Below, one piece after another: positions 8,874 to 17,065 of a stretch of DNA of 64,000 nucleotides. A program made the position numbers and the translations under genes. The notes under the pieces are model-generated. The model had not been told where the DNA came from. It was given only the letters and a program-made list of their open reading frames with translations, and searched no databases. Origin of the DNA: Chloroflexota bacterium (GTDB taxonomy: Bacteria > Chloroflexota > Dehalococcoidia > Lucifugimonadales > SAR202-VII-2); NCBI GenBank assembly GCA_003228115.1, contig QEVV01000008.1, positions 1 to 64,000 on the forward strand. The letters are read 5' to 3'. The stretch's first letter is position 1; the number at the start of each line of letters is the position of its first letter.

Positions 8874-9662
8874 CTATGGTAGGAATTCTCTGTGGGGCTC
8901 AACACTCGAATCGAACCGGCAGATGAGCTGTTCACTGTCCCAGGCGCCTGAGGTTATCTCGCGGCAGAAGTTGAGCATCGCTTGCCAGGCGGGTTCTGTT
9001 GCTTCGGCTCTGTAACGCTTCAAGGCTGCCTCGGTTGTGGTGTTCATCCATGAATGAACCGCGCCTTGGAACACCTGGATGTCGTAGCTCTTGCGGCTCT
9101 CTTCCAGCATTCGGCGGAAGGTCCAAACGTTGGGCAGTGGAATGATCTCGTCCAACTCTCCGAATCCCCCGAAGATGGGACAGGACAACTGCGGGATCAG
9201 CCCGACGATAGACTCTTGGCCCTTCTCTTTAGTTTCGAAGTCCCAGTTATAGATGCCTCCGTGCATGATCACGGCGCCGGTGACGTAGTCCCTTTGGGAA
9301 GCGACGACCATTGGCGTGCGCCCCGTCTGGCAGTACCCAGCGATAATCAGGCGGTCGGCGTCAGCGTAGCCAGCGCCTTTGATGTGGTCGACTAGTTCGT
9401 CCATGTCGGTCACAGAGAGCGCGTCCTGCAGCTCAGCGCGATCCTCAGCAGCCTCCACTCGCTTGCGGTCGCCAGTGTGGCGGTGGAACATATCGGGTGC
9501 GAATGCGGCGAAGCCTTCCTGAGCCATGCGGTTGACGTTGTTGAAGGTGTATTGCACCGGCCCATAGCGCTCGTGGAGTATGACGACGGTCGGAAAGGGG
9601 CCCGGTCCCTCCGGTTGGGCGCTCCAGACTCGCATGCCGCTGGTCAGCGTTTCTTCCTTCAT
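8874..9662 (-). CDS. Dienelactone hydrolase family protein, copy 2
   Basis: This is a 262-residue paralogue of the downstream gene, collinear over its whole length and with the same triad: Cys111 (GYCQTGR), Asp171 (GELDEI), His203 (VHSWMN), Glu31 (LHERYG). Divergence is spread across the sequence, so the duplication is not brand new. Both copies keep all catalytic residues, which suggests different substrates rather than decay. The C-terminal ends also match (QLICRF followed by a short EFLP tail). Confidence 0.9.
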   Translation of the reverse strand: MKEETLTSGMRVWSAQPEGPGPFPTVVILHERYGPVQYTFNNVNRMAQEGFAAFAPDMFHRHTGDRKRVEAAEDRAELQDALSVTDMDELVDHIKGAGYADADRLIIAGYCQTGRTPMVVASQRDYVTGAVIMHGGIYNWDFETKEKGQESIVGLIPQLSCPIFGGFGELDEIIPLPNVWTFRRMLEESRKSYDIQVFQGAVHSWMNTTTEAALKRYRAEATEPAWQAMLNFCREITSGAWDSEQLICRFDSSVEPHREFLP

Positions 9663-9720
9663 GCATCCCCCGTCGGTAGGTAAGCCTAGGTGCGTTTAGG
9701 AGAGAGCGAAGTGCCGGGAG

Positions 9721-11052
9721 CTAGCCCAGCATGCGCATGAGCTTCTTTTGACCCTTGCCTGACGCAAGTTGCTTCATCAGCTTTTGGCTCTGACGGAACT
9801 GGTTGAGCATCTGGTTCACGTCTTGGGGCGTGGTGCCGCTACCTAGGGCGATGCGCCTGCGCCTGCTGCCATCGATGACGTCCGGCCGGTTCCTCTCCAC
9901 GGTCGTCATCGACTGGATGATGGCTTCCGTCCGCTTCATGTGGCTCTCGTCGAGGTTGGCGCCCGGCATCTGCTTGGTTAGCTTGGAAAGGCCGGGAATC
10001 ATCTCCATCACCGACGATAGCGGGCCCATTTTCTTGAGCTGTTGCAGTTGTTGCAGGAAGTCTTCCAGGGTGAATGCGGCCTTCCGCATCTTCTCCTGCA
10101 TGACCTTCGCTTGGCTCTCGTCAAAGGTCTCTTGAGCCTTTTCTATGAGGGTGAGGACATCGCCCATCCCCAGGATTCGAGAGGCCATGCGCTCGGGGTA
10201 AAAGGGTTCCAGCGCGTCGGTCTTCTCGCCGACGCCGACGAACTTGATGGGAACGCCGGTGACTTCAACGATGGATAGGGCCGCGCCACCACGAGCATCG
10301 CCGTCTAGTTTGCTGAGGATGAGCCCCGTAAGGCCGATGCGGTCGTTGAACTCTTGGGCCGCCTGGACTGCGTCCTGACCGGTCATGGAGTCGACTACGA
10401 GCACGGTCTCCATGGGGTGGACTGCTTTTTTGACGTCCTCCAACTCCTTCATCAACTCGTCGTCGATGTGAAGGCGGCCGCCGGTGTCCAAGAGCATCCA
10501 CTGGACGCCGAGGTCCTGGGCCTTCTTCAGGCCGTTCTTGGATACCTGTAGCGGCGTGGACGTGGTGCCTTCTTCGTACACCGGAATGTCGAGTTGTTTG
10601 CCCAGGGCGACCAGTTGTTCCACGGCGGCGGGGCGTCGTAGGTCGGAGGCAACCAAGAGCGACCGCTGACCTCGCTTGCGCAGGTGGTGGGCCAGCTTGG
10701 CGATGGAAGTGGTCTTGCCGGAGCCTTGCAGGCCCACGAGCATCACAACCGTCGGTGGCTTCGGCGATTGCTCTAGCTTTGCCTCGCTGCCGCCAAGGAT
10801 GGCGGTGAGCTCGTCGTTGACAATTTTGACGACTTGTTGGCCGGGGCTGATGCTTTCCAGCACATCAATGCCAACGGACCGCTCACGGACCCGCTTAACG
10901 AACTCGCGAGCGACCTTGAAGTTAACGTCGGCTTCCAGGAGGGCCAGCCGGACCTCCTTCATCGCCTCGTCGACATCGGCTTCGGATAGACGGCCGCGGT
11001 TGGTGAGGCGCTTGAAAACATCGCCCAGCTTGTCTTGTAAAGAATCGAACAT
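9721..11052 (-). CDS. ffh: Signal recognition particle protein Ffh
   Basis: This 443-residue SRP54 GTPase binds 4.5S RNA and targets signal-peptide-bearing ribosomes to the membrane. The order is an N helical bundle, a G domain and a Met-rich M domain. The G1 loop is GLQGSGKTT (107-115), followed by SDLRRPAAVEQL and SKLDGDARGG. The G3 motif reads DTGGRL where most Ffh proteins have DTAGR. The M domain ends in a Lys/Met-rich tail (SGKGQKKLMRMLG). The ATG is preceded by AAGGAG. It has a near-consensus promoter and is the left-most gene of its transcript unless the dienelactone hydrolase pair is read through. Confidence 0.97.
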   Translation of the reverse strand: MFDSLQDKLGDVFKRLTNRGRLSEADVDEAMKEVRLALLEADVNFKVAREFVKRVRERSVGIDVLESISPGQQVVKIVNDELTAILGGSEAKLEQSPKPPTVVMLVGLQGSGKTTSIAKLAHHLRKRGQRSLLVASDLRRPAAVEQLVALGKQLDIPVYEEGTTSTPLQVSKNGLKKAQDLGVQWMLLDTGGRLHIDDELMKELEDVKKAVHPMETVLVVDSMTGQDAVQAAQEFNDRIGLTGLILSKLDGDARGGAALSIVEVTGVPIKFVGVGEKTDALEPFYPERMASRILGMGDVLTLIEKAQETFDESQAKVMQEKMRKAAFTLEDFLQQLQQLKKMGPLSSVMEMIPGLSKLTKQMPGANLDESHMKRTEAIIQSMTTVERNRPDVIDGSRRRRIALGSGTTPQDVNQMLNQFRQSQKLMKQLASGKGQKKLMRMLG

Positions 11053-11070
11053 AGAAGGCTCCTTGAAGCC

Positions 11071-11099
11071 ATTCTATGGTGGGGTAGGAGGGGGGTCAA
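11071..11099 (-). promoter_or_regulatory. ffh promoter
   Basis: On the minus strand TTGACC (11099-11094) and TAGAAT (11076-11071) have a 17-base spacer, ending 18 bases before the ffh start codon. The short distance implies a very short leader or a start only slightly upstream of the ribosome-binding site. Confidence 0.65.
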
Positions 11100-11193
11100 G
11101 GAGCGAAGTGATGCTACTCATCGCAGGGTAGGGGCAGGCTACACACTTATGGCGGCGGCCCCACCGAGGTCATCGATGTGCCTACAGCAGCCC

Positions 11194-11225
11194 ACCACCC
11201 CACCACCCCACCACCCCACCACCCC
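11194..11225. repeat. Short tandem repeat, four copies of an 8-mer
   Basis: ACCACCCC is repeated four times without mismatch, directly next to a dispersed inverted-repeat element. It is in a non-coding gap between ffh and pyrD, so copy number could vary without affecting a protein. Confidence 0.8.
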
Positions 11226-11227
11226 GC

Positions 11228-11325
11228 CGTCATTCCGGCGCAGGCCGGAATCCAGTAGCGCGGCAACGCGAGTAGCGTATTCGATGGCTGGATGTTCCTG
11301 GGTTCCGGCTTTCGCCGGAAAGACG
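11228..11325. repeat. Dispersed inverted-repeat element (MITE/REP-like)
   Basis: Two 28-base arms (11228-11255 and 11298-11325) are imperfect inverted copies of each other. Each arm contains its own small palindrome (ATTCCGGC/GCCGGAAT and TTCCGGC/GCCGGAA). Translated on the minus strand the element gives the peptide WIPACAGMT, a well-known false-protein artefact of such repeats in many bacterial genomes. There is no coding content. The element occupies most of the gap between ffh and pyrD. Confidence 0.75.
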
Positions 11326-11348
11326 GTAGGAGCTTATAACCGCTCGGT

Positions 11349-12341
11349 TTATGGAGGAGCAAAGGCGGGCGCCAGTTCCCGGCATATCCCCTTCACCACT
11401 CCTGGCCCCTGGTAGACCAGCCCTGTGAAAAGCTGCACCGTCGTTGCGCCTGCTTGGAGGGCTCGAATGGCGTCCTGGCCCGTGAAGATGCCCCCGCAGG
11501 CGTTGATGGCGAAGGTGTCCCCAGCGTGAGAGCGGATAGCGGCGAGGGTTTTCAGCATGTCCTCAAGAATCGGCCTGCCGCTGAGACCGCCCCGGCCTGT
11601 AGCCGTGCGAGGCTCCTCCAGTGGAAGTGTGTTTCCCGCGGTTACGCCGTCCGCACCTTGTTCCAGGCAAACGTCAACGAGGTCGAGGACCCGCTGACGG
11701 GAAGCGTCGTCGTGGCCGAAGGGCAGTTTTACGAAGACCGGCTTGGTGCGCTGGGCCATAACCCCCTGAAGCACGTCCCGGAGGTTCGACGGCTCTTGGA
11801 ACGCAGCTAGGCCGGCCGTGTTGGGGGAGCTGATGTTCAGCTCTACGCCTGCCACCAGCGGCTCAAGCTGCTTGTGGACTGTTACGAAATCCTCTACTTC
11901 CAGGGCGGCGATGCTGACGAGGATGGCTGCCCCGCCTGAATTGACGCGAAGAAGGTTGTTGGCAGCGGCGATAGAGCCGCTGCTGGGAAAGCCTAGTGCG
12001 TTGATGAGGGCGTCCTGCTCGGGCAGGCGCAGCAGACGGGGCCGGGCGTTGCCTGCCCTGGGCACGGGAAAGACCGTGCCGCCAACCAGATACCCGAAAC
12101 CAAGCCGGGCCAGGCCTGAGAGGGCGCGGCACTCTTTGTCGTAGCCAGCGGCCAGGCCAATGGGGTTGCGCAGCGGAATGCCGGCCAGACTGGTGCGGAG
12201 CTTGGGGTCGTTGGCTTGGAAGACCGATGAGGCCCAGCCCCATAGCCAGCGTCGTTGGAGCAGGTCTTCGGCCAGGCGCTGCGCCGTTTCCGGTGGTAGT
12301 TTGAAGAGTAGCGGTCTGGCGATTCGAGTGTAGAAACCCAC
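11349..12341 (-). CDS. pyrD: Dihydroorotate dehydrogenase (quinone), class 2
   Basis: This 330-residue FMN enzyme oxidises dihydroorotate to orotate in pyrimidine synthesis. The N-terminal helix pair (FYTRIARPLLFKLPPETAQRL) is the membrane-association module of class 2 enzymes, which pass electrons to quinone. The barrel begins with NPIGLAAGYDKECRAL. LNISSPNTAGL carries the catalytic loop, and ACGGIFTGQDAIRALQAGA is the FMN phosphate site. Class 2 enzymes usually have AAGFDKN; here it is AAGYDKE. A quinone-linked enzyme implies a respiratory chain. Confidence 0.94.
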   Translation of the reverse strand: MGFYTRIARPLLFKLPPETAQRLAEDLLQRRWLWGWASSVFQANDPKLRTSLAGIPLRNPIGLAAGYDKECRALSGLARLGFGYLVGGTVFPVPRAGNARPRLLRLPEQDALINALGFPSSGSIAAANNLLRVNSGGAAILVSIAALEVEDFVTVHKQLEPLVAGVELNISSPNTAGLAAFQEPSNLRDVLQGVMAQRTKPVFVKLPFGHDDASRQRVLDLVDVCLEQGADGVTAGNTLPLEEPRTATGRGGLSGRPILEDMLKTLAAIRSHAGDTFAINACGGIFTGQDAIRALQAGATTVQLFTGLVYQGPGVVKGICRELAPAFAPP

Positions 12342-12443
12342 ATTGCCCTCCCTGAGCCTTGCCTATGGTAGCGGCACGGCACGACTGGAGGAAGGGGCGA
12401 CCACATCAAGGGAGGTCGGCTTCGCCGCTGCGGGGGGAAGTGC

Positions 12444-13541
12444 TTACTTGGCTGCTGTTGCTAGCTGGAAGCTGTAAAAGCGTACAGCGTTGCGGTAGAG
12501 GATGGCGTCGCGGTCGTCTTCCGTCAGAGCTTCGTTGGCCAGTAGTTCGCCGATCTCCTCCCCGATGGTCTCCTTCGTGGCCTCGTGGGGGAAGTCGGAG
12601 GAGTACATGAAGCCTTCGTTCCCCATCTGCCGGACAGCGTCGGCCAGATTCGGCTCTCCGCCCTCAACGCCAACGACGACGCGACCTTCCTTCATCAGCC
12701 GCCTTAGGTAACTGGTTATGTCCTCGCCGGGAGGAAGGCGCAGGTACTGCTTGTTGGGGTCCAGCGGCGGCAGCATTGCAAACGACCTGGTGCACCGCTC
12801 CACCGCCATGAGGAACCAACCAACGCCTGCTTCGAGGAAGCCGTACCTAACGTTGGGGAACCTATCGAACACACCGTTGAGCATCATGCTGACGAAACCG
12901 ATGGCGACCGCCAGTGGATGGCCCAGGGCGTTTGATCCTGCGACGATATTCATGTGGTCGAGGCCCAGCCCTGCATGAGAGCCAGCATGGAGCGCCAGGG
13001 CGCACCCGAGGCTGTCTGCCTCTTCGTAGATGGGCCAGAACTCCTTGGTCCCTAGCTCTCCCTTGTGGCCAACGCCGGTAAGCATTGCGCCACACATCCC
13101 CAACTCCTTCACGGCCCGCCGGAGCTCCAGGGCGGCTGCCTGCGGGTCTTGGAGAGGGATCATGGCCATGCCCTTGAATCGGTCGTCCTGGGTCAGGTAG
13201 TCACGATGAAGCCAGTTGTTGTAGGCCTTGGCCACGCCAAGGGCAAGATCAAGGTCTGGAATCCGGCCGAAGTGGAGGAAGGCGCTGGGATAGAGGACGG
13301 TGGCGTCGAAGCCCTGGGCGTCCAGGAACTCGCGCCAACCCTCTACGCCCGGGTCGACGAAGGAGCCTGGCGGAACCTCGTTCAGCCCAAAGAACAGGTG
13401 GCTGCCGAACTGAGGCCAGAAGCCGAACATCTTGCTGATCGATGCCTTTTCCCACTCAGGTGGCAAGAAGCTGCGGATGCCTGCAGCATCTTCAAAGATG
13501 TGTCCGTCTCCGTCGACGATCCGGCGGGCCGTGTTGGCCAT
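12444..13541 (-). CDS. Amidohydrolase family protein, copy 1
   Basis: This 365-residue metal-dependent hydrolase is of the amidohydrolase-2 (ACMSD-like) family. It shows the N-terminal metal motif VDGDGHIFED (residues 9-18), HAGSHAGLGLDHMN for the central metal histidine, and SSDFPHEA for the C-terminal aspartate. Members decarboxylate or hydrolyse aromatic-ring-derived acids, for example aminocarboxymuconate semialdehyde decarboxylase and 2,6-dihydroxybenzoate decarboxylase. The substrate here is unknown. A 365-residue paralogue lies 37 bases upstream, and the two form one operon. AAGGGG precedes the ATG. Confidence 0.88.
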   Translation of the reverse strand: MANTARRIVDGDGHIFEDAAGIRSFLPPEWEKASISKMFGFWPQFGSHLFFGLNEVPPGSFVDPGVEGWREFLDAQGFDATVLYPSAFLHFGRIPDLDLALGVAKAYNNWLHRDYLTQDDRFKGMAMIPLQDPQAAALELRRAVKELGMCGAMLTGVGHKGELGTKEFWPIYEEADSLGCALALHAGSHAGLGLDHMNIVAGSNALGHPLAVAIGFVSMMLNGVFDRFPNVRYGFLEAGVGWFLMAVERCTRSFAMLPPLDPNKQYLRLPPGEDITSYLRRLMKEGRVVVGVEGGEPNLADAVRQMGNEGFMYSSDFPHEATKETIGEEIGELLANEALTEDDRDAILYRNAVRFYSFQLATAAK

Positions 13542-13578
13542 AAGCCGTTCCCCTTACCGATATGGATGAAGGCCGTGT

Positions 13579-14676
13579 CTAGGACTTGGCCGGAACCAGA
13601 TTGAAGCCGTAGAACAGCTCAGCATTCCGGTAGAGAATTGCGTCCCGATCGTCTTCGGTGAGTTCCTCGTTGCTCAGCAACTCGCCTATCTCCTCGCCGA
13701 TGGTTTCTTTGGTGGCCTCGTGCGGGAAATCCGAGGAGTACATGAAGGCCTCTTTGCCCATGCTACGGACGGCGTGGGCCAGGTCCGGCTCTCCACCCTC
13801 GACTCCTACGACGATCCGTCCTTCTTTGGCGTGCCGCCTAACGTAGTCGGCGACATTTTCTCCGGGGGCCAACTGAAGGTATTGCTTGTCAGGGTCCAGG
13901 GGTGGGAAGGCGCCGAATGACCGGGTGGTGCGCTCAAGGGTCATTAGGAACCAGCCAACACCAGCCTCAAGGAACGCATAACGAGCGTTGGGGAATTTAT
14001 CGAAGACGCCATTGAGCAGCATGCTGGTGAACCCAATGGATACTGCCAGGGGGTGCCCCAAGGCGTTGGACCCGGCGAAGATGTTCATGTGGTCCAGGCC
14101 CAGCCCTGCGTGAGTTCCGGCGTGAAGGGCCAAAGAACAGCCGAGGCGGTCGGCCTCTTCATAGACAGGCCAAAACTCCTGGGTGCCCAACTCTCCCTTG
14201 TGCCCGACGCCGGTGAGCATTGCGCCACACATACCCAACTCTGTCACGGCCCGGCGAAGCTCCAGGGCGGCCGCCTTAGGATCTTGAAGGGGAATCATAG
14301 CCATGCCCTTGAAGCGACTGTCCCGGCTGAGGTAGGCCTGGTGGAGCCAGTTGTTGTAGGCCTTGGCGACGCCGAGGGCCAGGTTGAGGTCCGGGATTCT
14401 GCCGAAGTGGAGGAACGCGCTTGGATACAGGACTGTGGCATCGAAGCCCTGGGTGTCCAGGAACTCGACCCAGCCGTCAAATCCAGGGTCTTTGAAAGCA
14501 CCTTCGGGCACTTTGTTCAAGGCGAAGAACAGGTGGCTACCGAACGGGGGCCAGTAGCCAAACATGTTGCCAATTGAGGCTTCTTTCCATTCGGGTGGCA
14601 GGAAGCTACGGATGCCTTCGGAGTCCTCGAAGATGTGCCCGTCTCCGTCTATAATCCTGCGGGTCTTTTGCGCCAT
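13579..14676 (-). CDS. Amidohydrolase family protein, copy 2
   Basis: This 365-residue paralogue of the downstream gene is highly similar throughout, with identical motif layout (IDGDGHIFED, HAGTHAGLGLDHMN, SSDFPHEA). The ATG at 14676 is chosen because AGGAGG lies just before it and it gives exactly the same length as copy 1. An upstream in-frame ATG at 14727 would place extra residues across that ribosome-binding site. It is the first gene of the pair and has a good promoter about 45 bases upstream. The close similarity suggests a fairly recent tandem duplication. Confidence 0.88.
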   Translation of the reverse strand: MAQKTRRIIDGDGHIFEDSEGIRSFLPPEWKEASIGNMFGYWPPFGSHLFFALNKVPEGAFKDPGFDGWVEFLDTQGFDATVLYPSAFLHFGRIPDLNLALGVAKAYNNWLHQAYLSRDSRFKGMAMIPLQDPKAAALELRRAVTELGMCGAMLTGVGHKGELGTQEFWPVYEEADRLGCSLALHAGTHAGLGLDHMNIFAGSNALGHPLAVSIGFTSMLLNGVFDKFPNARYAFLEAGVGWFLMTLERTTRSFGAFPPLDPDKQYLQLAPGENVADYVRRHAKEGRIVVGVEGGEPDLAHAVRSMGKEAFMYSSDFPHEATKETIGEEIGELLSNEELTEDDRDAILYRNAELFYGFNLVPAKS

Positions 14677-14717
14677 GATTCCTCCTGTAGCCATCCGATT
14701 AGCCGACGTCAACGCGT

Positions 14718-14746
14718 TGTTTATCACGGGTGTTGCCCACTGTCAA
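14718..14746 (-). promoter_or_regulatory. Promoter of the amidohydrolase pair
   Basis: On the minus strand TTGACA (14746-14741) and TAAACA (14723-14718) are separated by 17 bases. The spacer holds a small GGGCAACACCC palindrome that might be an operator. Confidence 0.6.
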
Positions 14747-14821
14747 ACGTCCAGGGAGCCACCAGTGCCACACTGGGTAGGAATCTGAATGGGATCGAGA
14801 GGGCGCGGGTCGCTAGACTCG

Positions 14822-15607
14822 CTACGAAAGGAAGTTGAGGACTTCGGTCATAAACTCGTCTGGTTGCTCAAGCATTGGGAGATGGCCGGAACCGTCAAGT
14901 ACCGTCAACTGTGAGCCGGCGATGCTGTCCTGGAACAGAGGGCCGTATGCAGGTGGCACAAACTGGTCTGAAGCACCCCATAAGATGAGGGTAGGGGAAC
15001 TGATCCTGTGGATTCGCTTGTTGAGACCCCTGTCTGGTATGGGCCAGAGGAACTTTGAGGCCGCCCCCAAGGATCGGATGCGTTCCAGGTCTAGTTCCTT
15101 GGCGAGTTGCTCGTCTTCGGGTTCCGCCAGCAAACCCCGCGAGGCTGCCGCATCGGGGTCGTGCCAAGCGGCCCGTATGAACTGGCTCTTGATGAACGAG
15201 AAGAAGTCAGGCACCGGGGTCTCTTCCATCCAGAGGCCCACGGGGGCCACAAGCACCAGCTTGCCAACCCGCTCAGGGCAAGTCGCCGCGATTTCCGCGG
15301 CAATATTTGCCCCTTGTGCATGCCCGATGATATCCGGGCGCTCAAGCCCCAGAGCGTCCAGCAGCTCCAGATGGTAAAAGATGAGGTCGTTCATCGAGTC
15401 AAGGTGCTCAAGCCCCGTTGATTCGCCAAAGCCTGGCTGTGCTGGGGCGTAGACCTTGTGTTGACGAGCCAGCGGGTTAAGCCATTTCGGCCACTCGGTG
15501 AAAGGGAAAACGCCGTGCAAGAAAAGGACAGGCGATCCTGACCCCTGGGTGAAGACCTGGGCGTCAAAGAGGCCGTTGCGAATAGCGATGGTGCGTTCTT
15601 CAGGCAT
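14822..15607 (-). CDS. Alpha/beta hydrolase-fold protein without the nucleophile serine
   Basis: This 261-residue protein follows the alpha/beta hydrolase pattern: oxyanion region FLHGVFPF, nucleophile elbow IIGHAQGAN (residues 93-101), acid WGASDQF (Asp214) and histidine GSGHLP (His242). The elbow position that should be Ser, Cys or Asp is Ala97, encoded by GCA. The acid and histidine are kept, so the protein is either not a classical esterase, uses a cofactor-free mechanism in which the nucleophile is dispensable, or has become a binding protein. It follows the LLM oxidoreductase gene by 13 bases in one operon, so it may act on or bind the product of that enzyme. Confidence 0.85.
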   Translation of the reverse strand: MPEERTIAIRNGLFDAQVFTQGSGSPVLFLHGVFPFTEWPKWLNPLARQHKVYAPAQPGFGESTGLEHLDSMNDLIFYHLELLDALGLERPDIIGHAQGANIAAEIAATCPERVGKLVLVAPVGLWMEETPVPDFFSFIKSQFIRAAWHDPDAAASRGLLAEPEDEQLAKELDLERIRSLGAASKFLWPIPDRGLNKRIHRISSPTLILWGASDQFVPPAYGPLFQDSIAGSQLTVLDGSGHLPMLEQPDEFMTEVLNFLS

Positions 15608-15620
15608 GTCGTATCTCTGG

Positions 15621-16871
15621 CTAGGCTATGGGCGCTGGTGCGGTTCGCTGATCCATGGACAGAGGCTTGGGATACCAGCGGTCCTCGTATTCAGAGTAGT
15701 AGTGACGGAGGTGGGGCATCACTTCCTTGGCGAAGAGTTCTGTGCTGCGTAGCACCTTCTCCTTGGGCATGTTGCCAAGCTGCATGAGCACCATGAGGTG
15801 GCCTACGTGCATGGTCTCGATCACGTCCTTGAGTTGGTCCCTAACCGTCGCTGGGCTGCCTGCGATGATGCTGCCGTTTTCCAGCCTCTCCTTCCAAGTC
15901 TTCTCCGTCGACAGGGCTTGGATGCGGGGGCCTGGGGGTGCGGAGTTTCGCTCGGTGAACTGCTCCTGTCCTCTGGACCGAAGGGTGGCGATGCTCCGGA
16001 AGCCCGGCGCACCCCAAGTTGGTCCGATGTGTTGGCACTTGTCGTAGAAGTACTGGACGTGCTGGGCGTATTCCTTCTCGGCCTCGGCGTCGGTGTCCGC
16101 CACGATGACGAGCTGGAGGTACCCCACTCGATTGGGATTGTGTTCTATGCCCAAGCGGTCAAGCGTGTCCCAATAGCCCTGGATCAGGGTGGCGGCTCGT
16201 TTGTAGCCGCCAAAGCTCAGGTAGCTGTATAGGTAATCTCGCTTGGCGCTCCATTCCCAGGTTTCCACGCTACCGCTGCCGGGAATCCAGATGGGCGGGT
16301 GCGGCTTCTGAATGGGCTTGGGCCACGTGTTGACGTATCTGAGCTGGGTGTACTTACCGTTGAACGAGAACACGTCTTCACTGGTCCAGGCCTTCATGAT
16401 CAGGTCATGGGCCTCATCGTACTTTTCGCGAACAATCGCCGGGGGCTGTCCATAGCAGTAGGCTGTGTCCATCGGCGTGCCCACAGGGAACCCGGCAATA
16501 AGACGGCCCCCCGAAATCACGTCCAACATCGCCATTTCCTCCGCCACTCGGGTGGGCGGGTTGTAGAGGGCGAGGCTGTTACCCAGGACAACGATGGCTG
16601 CGTTGGAGGTGCGGCGTGCCAGTGTAGCCGCCATCAGGTTGGGCGAAGGCATCATGCCGTAGGCGTTCTGGTGGTGCTCGTTGACGCAGATGCCGTCAAA
16701 GCCGACCTGATCGGCGAACTCCAACTCGTCAAGGTACTCGTTGTAGATGCGGTGGCCTTCCAACGGGTCGTACAGGTTGGAAGGCACGGTTACCCACACG
16801 GACGACTGCGTAGTGGAGAAGTCGTCCGGAAGGTTCTGGTAAGGCATCAAGTGGAACCAGTGAAAGCGCAT
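15621..16871 (-). CDS. LLM-class flavin-dependent oxidoreductase
   Basis: This 416-residue luciferase-like monooxygenase has a TIM barrel that uses reduced F420 or FMNH2. Typical features are the N-terminal MRFHWFHLMPY strand, VGFDGICVNEHHQNAYG, ISGGRLIAGFPVGTP and the late VRDQLKDVIETMHVGHL substrate/cofactor region. The class includes bacterial luciferases, alkane and nitrilotriacetate monooxygenases, and F420-dependent dehydrogenases. Large paralogue sets of such flavin oxygenases are a hallmark of SAR202-type Chloroflexota. GGAGG lies only 3 bases before the ATG at 16871, so Met9 may be the actual start. It forms an operon with the serine-less hydrolase downstream. Confidence 0.92.
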   Translation of the reverse strand: MRFHWFHLMPYQNLPDDFSTTQSSVWVTVPSNLYDPLEGHRIYNEYLDELEFADQVGFDGICVNEHHQNAYGMMPSPNLMAATLARRTSNAAIVVLGNSLALYNPPTRVAEEMAMLDVISGGRLIAGFPVGTPMDTAYCYGQPPAIVREKYDEAHDLIMKAWTSEDVFSFNGKYTQLRYVNTWPKPIQKPHPPIWIPGSGSVETWEWSAKRDYLYSYLSFGGYKRAATLIQGYWDTLDRLGIEHNPNRVGYLQLVIVADTDAEAEKEYAQHVQYFYDKCQHIGPTWGAPGFRSIATLRSRGQEQFTERNSAPPGPRIQALSTEKTWKERLENGSIIAGSPATVRDQLKDVIETMHVGHLMVLMQLGNMPKEKVLRSTELFAKEVMPHLRHYYSEYEDRWYPKPLSMDQRTAPAPIA

Positions 16872-16911
16872 GGGCCTCCTTGGTTGCGACTGTGGCCGGA
16901 ATGGTTAGTGC

Positions 16912-16940
16912 AGTATAAGAACGGCGCCTAGGGCGTGCAA
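16912..16940 (-). promoter_or_regulatory. Promoter of the LLM oxidoreductase operon
   Basis: On the minus strand TTGCAC (16940-16935) and TATACT (16917-16912) have a 17-base spacer, about 40 bases before the start codon. Confidence 0.65.
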
Positions 16941-16995
16941 CCGGTGCGGTGACCGATCGCTAAGGCCCCACTCCAATGCCAAGTGCGGCAGACGC

Positions 16996-17027
16996 AGAAC
17001 GGCCAGCCTGAAAAGGCTGGCCGTTCT
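16996..17027 (-). terminator. Hairpin terminator after the SdhABE-like operon
   Basis: A perfect 14-bp stem (16996-17009 with 17014-17027) has a 4-base loop. It lies 38 bases past the last gene of the operon. The downstream tail is not strongly U-rich, so efficiency is uncertain. Confidence 0.65.
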
Positions 17028-17065
17028 TATACTAACGAGTTCCGAGCAGGCCCAAGCCGCGTCGA

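Noticed and set aside
11190-11230. Possible CRISPR-like array
   Set aside because: The units are 8 bases with no spacers, so this is a simple tandem repeat.
11147-11362. Small protein containing WIPACAGMT
   Set aside because: This peptide is a known translation artefact of a dispersed repeat.
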